Assembly (NCBI GenBank): GCA_964473355.1
Contig: CAYYOS010000154.1
Span: 1-5,286, forward strand
Direction: 5' to 3'
Origin: CAYYOS01 sp964473355
GTDB taxonomy: Bacteria; Pseudomonadota; Gammaproteobacteria; Burkholderiales; REEB80
DNA length: 5,286 nucleotides
Made by a program: the position numbers and the translations under genes. The stretch's first letter is position 1. Every line of letters begins with the position of its first letter. Positions 1 through 4,727 of the stretch are shown here, in pieces. A model generated the notes under the pieces. That model was not told the origin of the DNA, did no database searches, and worked only from the letters and a program-made list of their open reading frames with translations.

Positions 1-379
1 CCTTTAGCGGTGCGGCACTTTTGGCGCTGGCTGAGGGTTCTGTTACGCGCTCATTCTCGGCGGCCTTAGGGGCGACGGCAGCTGCGCCGACAAAGTTGAC
101 TTTGAGTAAGTGATCACGCCCGGCAACGAGGATGCCTTCCGGGGTGAACCCAAGTACGTGGCCGGCAGATTCAAACTGCATGGGTAAGCCTGAGGACGGG
201 GCACTAGCTTGATCGGGGTTCTTGGTAAGAGCGAGTTTGTTAAGGTTGGGCGGGGTGTGGGTACGCTCGAACAACTCGGTAGGGGAAAGTGCGGCCTGGG
301 TGGTACCGGCGAATAATGATAGGAAAACGGCGCCAAAACGTAAGTGCCGTGTCGCACTTAAGAGACTGCGAGCAAGCAT
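1..379 (-). CDS. Secreted protein of unknown function, N-terminal part (gene runs off the left edge)
   Basis: The reading frame is open from an ATG at 379-377 to the window edge, giving 126 complete codons with no stop, so the C-terminus lies outside. I do not recognise the family. The N-terminus is a convincing Sec signal peptide: basic start (MLARSLLSATRHLR), hydrophobic core (FGAVFLSLFAG), and a likely cleavage site after TTQA at residue 29. The mature part begins LSPTELFERTHTPPNL, has a short beta-like stretch around residues 66-98 (including GHVLGFTPEGILVAGRDH), then becomes rich in Ala, Pro, Glu and Lys from about residue 100, like a linker. It is probably periplasmic or surface-exposed. 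The start is supported by an AAAGGG box five bases upstream. It is transcribed divergently from the AraC-type regulator, which could control it, but that is inference from position only. An antisense open frame at 43-357 shares the strand but lacks these features. Confidence 0.72.
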   Translation of the reverse strand, partial: MLARSLLSATRHLRFGAVFLSLFAGTTQAALSPTELFERTHTPPNLNKLALTKNPDQASAPSSGLPMQFESAGHVLGFTPEGILVAGRDHLLKVNFVGAAAVAPKAAENERVTEPSASAKSAAPLK

Positions 380-384
380 ATAAA

Positions 385-390
385 CCCTTT
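385..390 (-). promoter_or_regulatory. Ribosome binding site of the left-edge secreted protein
   Basis: On the minus strand the sequence AAAGGG is followed by five bases and then ATG at 379. This is a good Shine-Dalgarno match and fixes the start of a gene that is cut by the window edge. Confidence 0.6.
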
Positions 391-527
391 CTATCTAAGT
401 TAACGCCAAATCGATATACATTCGCTATTCTCGCCTTCCACCTGTGTGACTTAAATTGCGTTGCTTGTATCTGTTTTAAGACAATGCCGAAGCAATCAGC
501 ACAGAGTGACAAACGACTAGCACGAAT

Positions 528-586
528 GGCAATTGACAGCCTCTTATGTTTCGTTGATGCTTCGTTTATGGGAATCGCCAATTGCC
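528..586. repeat. Inverted repeat GGCAATTG / CAATTGCC around the candidate regulator promoter
   Basis: GGCAATTG at 528-535 is repeated in inverted orientation as CAATTGCC at 579-586, 43 bases apart. The left arm overlaps the TTGACA box and the right arm lies just past the predicted transcription start. Because CAATTG is itself a palindrome, the pair can also be read as a six-base direct repeat. It could be an operator, for example for autoregulation by the AraC-type protein, but eight bases is short enough for chance to remain possible. Confidence 0.3.
533..561 (+). promoter_or_regulatory. Candidate sigma70 promoter for the AraC-type regulator
   Basis: A consensus -35 box TTGACA (533-538) is followed by a 17-base spacer and GATGCT (556-561), which matches three of six -10 positions. 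Transcription would start near 568 and leave a leader of about 130 bases before the ATG at 697. The perfect -35 and ideal spacing are the support; the poor -10 is the weakness, and would fit an activator-dependent or autoregulated promoter. Confidence 0.33.
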
Positions 587-696
587 GATGCTAACCGTGA
601 AAAATTATTGGGTATTGGAAGAAAATCTCATCTGGAACAAAAAAATGAGACTTTCTTACAAGACATTTGCAGTCATTCCATAAGAATATTAGCGAT

Positions 697-1593
697 ATGT
701 CTAAGACCGAAAATCCATCCGCGCCCGGTAGCGCTACCTTTCAATTTCCCGAAGATATGCCGGGCATAAAGACCGTTGTACGATATGACGGCGTGGCCGG
801 ACCCTGTTGTTACCTGAACGAGAGCTTCACGATCAAATTAATCCGCCAAACGCAGAGCGTGCTGCATTTTCGGCGGAAATCCCTCTATGTCAGTGGAGGC
901 ATCGGCATCGTGGGCCTGCTCGATCCGGGAGAGATGTTGCGAACCTCGCGCGGGCGGATTCTCGATACCATTCATGGGATCATGATTGACCCTGATTTCA
1001 TGGCGCAGAGGGCAGCGGAACTCGGTTTGCCCTTGCGCTCGCTGTGGTTTCAACGGGCTATTGTTTCGCACCCGGCGTTATTCGGAAAGATGGCGCATCT
1101 GCTCGATTCTTTACAGCGCGGCGACACCACTCTGGAGCGCCAGTCGCGACTGGCGTCCGTTGTGGAAACGGTCCTGCAAACAACGATGGAGGCGAGACCG
1201 AAGGGTAAGAAACTGCACAAGGCCCACGCCGCCGTACAGCGGGCGCGGGAAATTATCCATGAACGTTTTGCAAATCAGATCACCCTGGAAGAACTGACCG
1301 CCGAGACCGGTCTGAGCCGTTGCCATTTAATCCGCACTTTTGCGGACAAGGTCGGAGTGCCGCCGCATCGCTATCAAATCCACCTGCGCATCGCTCGAGC
1401 GCGTGAACTGCTCGCGCGCGGACGATCACCGACGCTTGTGGCCACGACCGTGGGTTTCTACGACCAAGCGCACTTCAGCAATCACTTCCGGCAAATAGTC
1501 GGCGTCACGCCCGGGCGTTTCGGGCGGAGAGAAAAACGCGCCGATACCCCAGCTGCGGCTCAACAAGTTGCGGGGGCAAACCAGAAAGGGTAA
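697..1593 (+). CDS. AraC-family transcriptional regulator
   Basis: A 298-residue DNA-binding regulator, normal length for the family. The C-terminal third is a classic AraC/XylS double helix-turn-helix. The first HTH is around residues 195-220 (ITLEELTAETGLSRCHLIRTF). The second is around 244-269, followed by the family signature region VGFYDQAHFSNHFRQIVG and then VTPGRF. The N-terminal half, roughly residues 42-95, has the alternating pattern and the DPGE turn of the cupin-like effector-binding/dimerisation domain; the effector cannot be inferred. After the HTH domain comes a tail of about 22 residues rich in Ala, Gln and basic residues. The ATG at 697 was preferred; a TTG at 667 in the same frame would add ten residues, and neither has a strong ribosome binding site. 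Base composition is GC-richer than the flanks (39 of 60 bases at 901-960, hand count), which may reflect a different origin. The gene is divergent from the left secreted protein and convergent with the propeller protein. Confidence 0.9.
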   Translation: MSKTENPSAPGSATFQFPEDMPGIKTVVRYDGVAGPCCYLNESFTIKLIRQTQSVLHFRRKSLYVSGGIGIVGLLDPGEMLRTSRGRILDTIHGIMIDPDFMAQRAAELGLPLRSLWFQRAIVSHPALFGKMAHLLDSLQRGDTTLERQSRLASVVETVLQTTMEARPKGKKLHKAHAAVQRAREIIHERFANQITLEELTAETGLSRCHLIRTFADKVGVPPHRYQIHLRIARARELLARGRSPTLVATTVGFYDQAHFSNHFRQIVGVTPGRFGRREKRADTPAAAQQVAGANQKG

Positions 1594-1678
1594 ACCACCT
1601 GCTTTACGCTTCTTGAATTTTGGAATTCCCGCCTATTTTTTGCGCCCACTTACCGAGGAAAATTAGTGGTAGCTTGTC
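1594..1678. other. Convergent gap between the regulator and the propeller protein; no strong terminator
   Basis: Two genes end toward each other across 85 bases, so a bidirectional terminator is expected. Only weak structures are visible. GAATT/AATTC with a TTGG loop (1615-1628) is followed seven bases later by a six-T run at 1635-1640. CCACT/AGTGG (1646-1650 and 1665-1669) has a 14-base loop. Neither is a convincing intrinsic terminator, so termination may be Rho-dependent or rely on the first weak hairpin. Confidence 0.35.
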
Positions 1679-3904
1679 TTATTGGCGAAGCGAAGAGGCC
1701 CCGCGTCCGAAAATCGCCAACCAAAAAAATAGTATGATGCCGCTAAGCGCAAACAGCGCACTTTTAGAGGTGCTGGGTATGGGGTTTGCGCTAAGAGGCA
1801 CGCCCGGGCCACCCTGGTCGACGATCACGCCATTCACGGTTAAATCATCGTCGCCTAATCCACCGTCGGTTATGTTAAAACTAATTCTATTGCCTGAAAT
1901 AGTGGCTGGGAGAACATACCAATGCGGCGTGGTGTTGCTCGGCGTGGGGCCATACTTCCAATACACGCTATTAGTTGGAATGTTAACTGGCATCTCGGGG
2001 GCAACAACTGCGGGACAAATAGCTCCTATTGGACAGCGGAAAGAAGGGTGATAAAAGGACAGCGTAAAGTTAAGGGTGGCACCCGGCGTGCAACTTGTCG
2101 TGACGAACTCGAATAGTCCGTGAGGGAAGGCATACTGACTTGTTATTGAAGCGTAATCGCTAGGCGTCATGTCAACGCTACGCAGGGAGATCCAATCTGC
2201 GCGTTGGAAACGGCAACTGGAACCACCGCCAGAAAACTCTAAGAATGCGTCAGCACTGCCTGTCGCAGTTATTGCTCTAACAGAGAAGTTAGGGAATAGC
2301 GCGGGAAATACTTTCTGTAGATACGGACGACTGGTGCTCGGTGCATAGCTGGCATTTCCGTTGTATGTAGCCGTAATCTCCATTGAAGCGGTAAGCTGAC
2401 TGGTAAACGAAATCCGCGTGGTAGAGTTAGTTACGCATACACTCCCGGGGATGGGGTTGCATAACGGCGGAGGTCCAATCACAGGAACCGTTGCTAATAC
2501 GGTGGCGCCATTACGAAAAGTAACCGTACCATCGTTAACATGCCCCTGCAAAATCGCGGTAAGCGTAACCGCCTGACCAGTTACGGAAGGGTTTAAAGAG
2601 GAGGCCAGCTCGATTCCCAAAGGTGTAGTACCGCTCGATGCCCTCGGCGTTACCGTGAGACTATTAGATGGAGCGCTGACGTTTTGGTCGCCTCCAGAAT
2701 TAATGGCAATAACGGAGCATGTATAAGTAGTACCGTTACTTAGCCCCGTAACTGTGAGCAGGGGTGGCGCTCCCGTTACGGTGAGCCCGCCAGGATTACA
2801 GGTAGCAGTGTAACCTGTTATAGGCAAGCCCCCATCTAAAAGAGATGGGATGAAGGTTATATGTGCTTCGCCGTTCCCCGCGGTTATGCTGGTGATAATA
2901 GGCTCGCTAGGAGGGGGGCGGATCACGGGTAGACCAAAATATGTGCCTATAAAACGACCGAAGGCCGCGGGGCGAATTCCCACTCCGATAGTGTTTTTCA
3001 CGGTATTAGATCGCGCGTCGATTACTGAGACGTTATTGCTGCCACTATTCGCCACATAAGCAGCGGTACCTCCGGGTGCGACGGAAATGCCAATTGGCTC
3101 GATTCCGACCGGAACCGTTGCAAGTATGTTATTGGTGGTTGGATTGACTACCGAAACGCTATTACCACCGAAATTTGCCGCATACACTCGTGTACCAGCC
3201 GAATTCACCGCAATGCCGCGGGGCTGGTTAAACCCAAATACGGTAGCTACTACAAAGTTGGTCACGGTGTCGATCACTGAAACGCTGTTGCCATTGGAAT
3301 TGCTTACGTAAACTCGGGTGCCAGCAGGGTTGATGGCGACGCCGTACGGGAAATCGCCCACTGGGACAGTAACCACCACAGTGTTGGTCGCGGTATCAAT
3401 TACCGATATGGTATTGCTGGTTGAATTTGCCACATAAACTCGCGTGCCGCTATCATTAACAGCTATGCCAATGGGCTTACTGCCCACTGGCACGTTAGTG
3501 ATCAAAGTTCTGGGTATGGTTCTGGTATTGATCACCGAGACGTTGTTGCTGCCGCTATTGGCCACATAGGCCCGAGTACCTTCACGGTTAGCAGTAACAC
3601 CCATGGGAAAAGCTTCCACCCCCACCGTCTCCACCGTTGCAAGCAACCCCATCACTGAAACGTCGTTAGCATTCGAGTTAACTATGTAAGCAGTTGGATG
3701 GGCCGCCACACCGAAGGGAGACGTGCCAACCGGTACAGTAGCAACTACGCGGTCATGCATAGTGTCGATCACCGTAACGTTATTGCTGCCCGTGTTAGTG
3801 ATATAAGCAAAGGGCGATGCATACGCAGCGCTAATCACTAGCGACAGCAACACGGAGCATAAACTCAGGGTAAAAGCAGCGCTTGAAAGGCGGCTAAGTC
3901 TCAT
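1679..3904 (-). CDS. Secreted YVTN beta-propeller / FN3 / Ig-like / choice-of-anchor U protein with IPTL-CTERM-like sorting tail
   Basis: A 741-residue cell-surface or secreted protein, probably a structural or adhesive one; no catalytic site is visible. The signal peptide has a basic start, a hydrophobic core and a likely cleavage after AYA at residue 29. Residues 30-320 are seven YVTN-type repeats (motifs such as TRVYVANS, SVIDT, VPVG, GIAVN), enough for one seven-bladed propeller. Residues about 332-421 form a fibronectin type III domain (GYTATC, GTTYTCSVIAIN). Residues about 432-531 form a bacterial Ig-like domain (SSLNPSVTGQAVTLTA, ATYNGNASYAPSTS). Residues about 540-702 match choice-of-anchor U (FPHGLFEF, VYWKYGPTPSN, GGLGDDDLTVNG, VDQGGPG). 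Residues 708-741 are a short Pro-Ile-Pro motif, a hydrophobic helix and a weakly basic end, as in exosortase targets. GGAAAG upstream supports the start. Its position next to xrtH, divergently transcribed, suggests that it is an XrtH substrate. The sorting motif is atypical, which is the main doubt about processing, not about the gene. Confidence 0.93.
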   Translation of the reverse strand: MRLSRLSSAAFTLSLCSVLLSLVISAAYASPFAYITNTGSNNVTVIDTMHDRVVATVPVGTSPFGVAAHPTAYIVNSNANDVSVMGLLATVETVGVEAFPMGVTANREGTRAYVANSGSNNVSVINTRTIPRTLITNVPVGSKPIGIAVNDSGTRVYVANSTSNTISVIDTATNTVVVTVPVGDFPYGVAINPAGTRVYVSNSNGNSVSVIDTVTNFVVATVFGFNQPRGIAVNSAGTRVYAANFGGNSVSVVNPTTNNILATVPVGIEPIGISVAPGGTAAYVANSGSNNVSVIDARSNTVKNTIGVGIRPAAFGRFIGTYFGLPVIRPPPSEPIITSITAGNGEAHITFIPSLLDGGLPITGYTATCNPGGLTVTGAPPLLTVTGLSNGTTYTCSVIAINSGGDQNVSAPSNSLTVTPRASSGTTPLGIELASSLNPSVTGQAVTLTAILQGHVNDGTVTFRNGATVLATVPVIGPPPLCNPIPGSVCVTNSTTRISFTSQLTASMEITATYNGNASYAPSTSRPYLQKVFPALFPNFSVRAITATGSADAFLEFSGGGSSCRFQRADWISLRSVDMTPSDYASITSQYAFPHGLFEFVTTSCTPGATLNFTLSFYHPSFRCPIGAICPAVVAPEMPVNIPTNSVYWKYGPTPSNTTPHWYVLPATISGNRISFNITDGGLGDDDLTVNGVIVDQGGPGVPLSANPIPSTSKSALFALSGIILFFWLAIFGRGASSLRQ
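1682..1783 (-). other. C-terminal exosortase-type sorting signal (divergent IPTL-CTERM)
   Basis: The last 34 residues have the three-part layout of exosortase targets: a short motif (NPIPSTSKSA), a hydrophobic helix (LFALSGIILFFWLAIF) and a short tail with Arg (GRGASSLRQ). The usual exosortase H signal reads IPTL-S-x-W-(A/G). Here Ile-Pro is kept (709-710), Ser stands at the Thr position, Thr at the Leu position, Ser713 is kept, and Ser715 stands where Trp is expected. It follows directly after choice-of-anchor U, a domain that commonly precedes such tails. Confidence 0.65.
2945..3817 (-). repeat. Seven tandem YVTN-type beta-propeller repeats within the secreted protein
   Basis: The blades, by residue of the 741-residue protein, are 30-70, 71-109, 110-153, 154-195, 196-237, 238-279 and 280-320. 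Blades 4, 5 and 6 are each exactly 42 residues. The shared pattern is TRVYVANS, then N-x-(V/I)-S-V-I-D-T, a TN turn, VVATVPVG, and P-x-G-I-A-V-N-P-A-G. Blade 2 is short (39 residues) and loses the ID-T-TN turn; blade 3 is long (44). Blades 1 and 7 are the most divergent, blade 7 ending in IRPAAFGRFIG in place of the usual PxGIAV. At the DNA level the repeats retain near-identical patches, for example around 3530-3567, 3009-3058 and 3766-3790. Confidence 0.88.
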
Positions 3905-3910
3905 ATATCA

Positions 3911-3916
3911 CTTTCC
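3911..3916 (-). promoter_or_regulatory. Ribosome binding site of the propeller protein
   Basis: On the minus strand GGAAAG is followed by six bases (TGATAT) and the ATG at 3904. It supports this start, which also gives the complete signal peptide. Confidence 0.6.
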
Positions 3917-3977
3917 ACTTGAAGTACAGTAAGTAGGTAGGCGTGCGTTAGCAAATAAGTTAACTTAGCATTAGGTT

Positions 3978-4013
3978 CCCCTCATGTTGGGGTCCAATCA
4001 TCAGTTAGATTGG
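3978..4013. repeat. Two adjacent short inverted repeats in the probable leader of the propeller gene
   Basis: CCCC (3978-3981) pairs with GGGG (3989-3992) across a seven-base loop, and one base later CCAATC (3994-3999) pairs with GATTGG (4008-4013) across an eight-base loop. Both could form small hairpins in the leader of the leftward transcript, or be protein-binding dyads. Neither is followed by a T-run on either strand, so they are not terminators. Confidence 0.35.
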
Positions 4014-4028
4014 TAGCGCCTCGAAAGC

Positions 4029-4057
4029 ATAATAATGTCGATAGGACGCAGTCTTAT
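4029..4057 (-). promoter_or_regulatory. Candidate sigma70 promoter for the propeller protein
   Basis: Read on the minus strand, ATAAGA (4057-4052, three of six -35 positions) and TATTAT (4034-4029, five of six -10 positions) are separated by 17 bases. The start would fall near 4022, leaving a leader of about 118 bases that contains both small inverted repeats. Confidence 0.33.
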
Positions 4058-4097
4058 CTCTTTGAGGCTTATTTTCGCGTAAGAGCACCGCTCATGG

Positions 4098-4127
4098 CTT
4101 AAATGCTTGTTAAAAAAAGTATACCAT
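4098..4127 (+). promoter_or_regulatory. Weak candidate promoter for xrtH
   Basis: CTTAAA (4098-4103) lies 16 bases before TATACC (4120-4125) and 18 before TACCAT (4122-4127). Each hexamer matches three or four consensus positions only. It sits next to an A-tract and is the best rightward candidate before xrtH, but it is not strong. Confidence 0.22.
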
Positions 4128-4157
4128 AGTGAGCTAACAGGTTTTTAATGCCGATCC

Positions 4158-4211
4158 TTAAACCACTTGGCCGGTCCTTTTCTAGCGTCGGTCATGACCG
4201 GGCCGGTTTAA
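4158..4211 (+). repeat. GC-rich interrupted stem-loop with inner palindrome, upstream of xrtH
   Basis: TTAAACC (4158-4164) pairs with GGTTTAA (4205-4211). Inside it, GGCC (4169-4172) pairs with GGCC (4201-4204) and GGTC (4173-4176) with GACC (4196-4199), with a one-base bulge at 4200 and four unpaired bases at 4165-4168. The loop is 19 bases. The right side also contains a perfect 12-base palindrome, CGGTCATGACCG (4189-4200), whose formation competes with the longer stem. It is followed by AAAATACTTTTTAGG and the xrtH ribosome binding site. It may be a regulatory leader structure or an operator; a T-run directly after the stem is lacking, so a plain terminator is less likely. Confidence 0.45.
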
Positions 4212-4232
4212 AAATACTTTTTAGGCCACCCC

Positions 4233-4727
4233 ATGCTGCGTTTTTTTCTGATATTCCTCCTGCTCCAAGGTATCTTGTTCGCTGCCGAATTGACTGCGCC
4301 CGCACAACGCTTTCTCGTCTTGCCTTGGACAGAATTATTAGCGACTTTAAGCGCGGCGATAATCCAATTGTTTGATGCCGATGCCTATGCCCATGGCAAA
4401 ATTATTCAAAGCATAAGCAATGGTTTTGGGGTATCCATCGAGGCGGGCTGCAACGGCGTGGAGGCGGCCATTGTTCTAGTCGCAGCGATGCTCGCATTCC
4501 CCGCCCCCTGGAAACACAAAGTTTATGGCCTATTGGCGGGTATCGTTGCGGTGCAAGGCTTAAACCTCGTCCGCATTATTAGTCTTTACTATCTGGGGCA
4601 ATGGGATAAGGAAATTTTTGAGTGGGCACATTTATATGTGTGGCAGGCGCTAATCATGCTCGACGTGTTAATTGTTTGGTTGATTTGGATACGATTGCTC
4701 CCCGCTCGTAATGTGGTTCATGCGTAA
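4233..4727 (+). CDS. xrtH: Exosortase H (XrtH), transpeptidase-like sorting enzyme of the inner membrane
   Basis: A 164-residue integral membrane protein of the exosortase family, the form specific to proteins with IPTL-type C-terminal signals. Such enzymes are thought to cut target proteins at the sorting motif and transfer them to a surface carrier. The three catalytic residues are visible: Cys73 in SIEAGCNGVEA, Arg114 in LNLVRIISLYYLGQW, and His133 in FEWAHLYVWQALIMLD. The N-terminus (MLRFFLIFLLLQGILF) is a membrane segment. Further hydrophobic stretches are at about 28-47, 76-89, 97-122 and 136-155. Length and motif spacing agree with the short XrtH type, which lacks the fused extra domains of larger exosortases. 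The ATG at 4233 has AGG seven bases upstream, and a TAA at 4209-4211 in the same frame rules out a longer product. It overlaps the next gene by eight bases, so the two are translated together. The GC content is lower than in the AraC gene (23 of 60 bases at 4561-4620, hand count). Confidence 0.95.
   Translation: MLRFFLIFLLLQGILFAAELTAPAQRFLVLPWTELLATLSAAIIQLFDADAYAHGKIIQSISNGFGVSIEAGCNGVEAAIVLVAAMLAFPAPWKHKVYGLLAGIVAVQGLNLVRIISLYYLGQWDKEIFEWAHLYVWQALIMLDVLIVWLIWIRLLPARNVVHA

Larger units (their letters stand above)
380..696. other. Divergent intergenic region between the left secreted protein and the AraC regulator
   Basis: About 317 bases without a believable gene, AT-richer than the regulator that follows. 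It must carry promoters for both flanking genes. Reading rightward, the best candidate is a perfect TTGACA at 533-538. Reading leftward, a TATATC hexamer (minus strand of 413-418) has only a weak -35 partner, GTGGAA, 17 bases away, so I do not call it as a promoter. An 8-base inverted repeat (528-535 and 579-586) flanks the start region of the rightward promoter. Small open frames at 289-594 and 533-769 lack ribosome binding sites and recognisable protein character. Confidence 0.6.
3905..4232. other. Divergent intergenic region between the propeller protein and xrtH
   Basis: 328 bases with no believable gene. They contain, from left to right, the ribosome binding site of the propeller gene, two adjacent small inverted repeats (3978-3992 and 3994-4013), a leftward promoter candidate (4029-4057), a rightward promoter candidate (4098-4127), and a GC-rich stem-loop with an inner 12-base palindrome (4158-4211) that ends 21 bases before the xrtH start. 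The layout would let the sorting enzyme and its presumed substrate be co-regulated from one shared control region. An open frame at 4148-4375 overlaps xrtH in another frame and lacks protein character. Confidence 0.6.

Noticed and set aside
43..357. 104-codon minus-strand open frame
   Set aside because: It lies in another frame of the left secreted protein on the same strand; that frame has the signal peptide and ribosome binding site, this one is a Pro-rich shadow.
289..769. Two small plus-strand open frames in the first intergenic region (289-594 and 533-769)
   Set aside because: They lack ribosome binding sites, overlap the left gene or the regulator's start, and show no recognisable domain; the second depends on a TTG that is better read as part of a TTGACA promoter box.
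1615..1640. Intrinsic terminator after the AraC-type regulator
   Set aside because: The five-base AT-rich stem (GAATT/AATTC) is too weak, and the six-T run begins seven bases later; kept only as a weak remark.
1620..2051. 143-codon plus-strand open frame
   Set aside because: It is antisense to the conserved choice-of-anchor U and sorting-tail coding region; a shadow of that gene.
2945..3817. CRISPR-like or other noncoding tandem repeat
   Set aside because: The periodic similarity is explained fully by protein repeats of about 42 codons; there are no short identical repeats with unique spacers.
3989..4025. tRNA-like stretch (GGGGTCC, then TCAGTTAGATTGGTAGCGCC)
   Set aside because: It resembles an acceptor strand and D-arm, but no anticodon arm, T-arm with GGTTCGA, or closing acceptor strand follows, so no cloverleaf forms.
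4148..4375. 75-codon plus-strand open frame before xrtH
   Set aside because: It covers the stem-loop and overlaps xrtH in another frame; no ribosome binding site and no protein family character.
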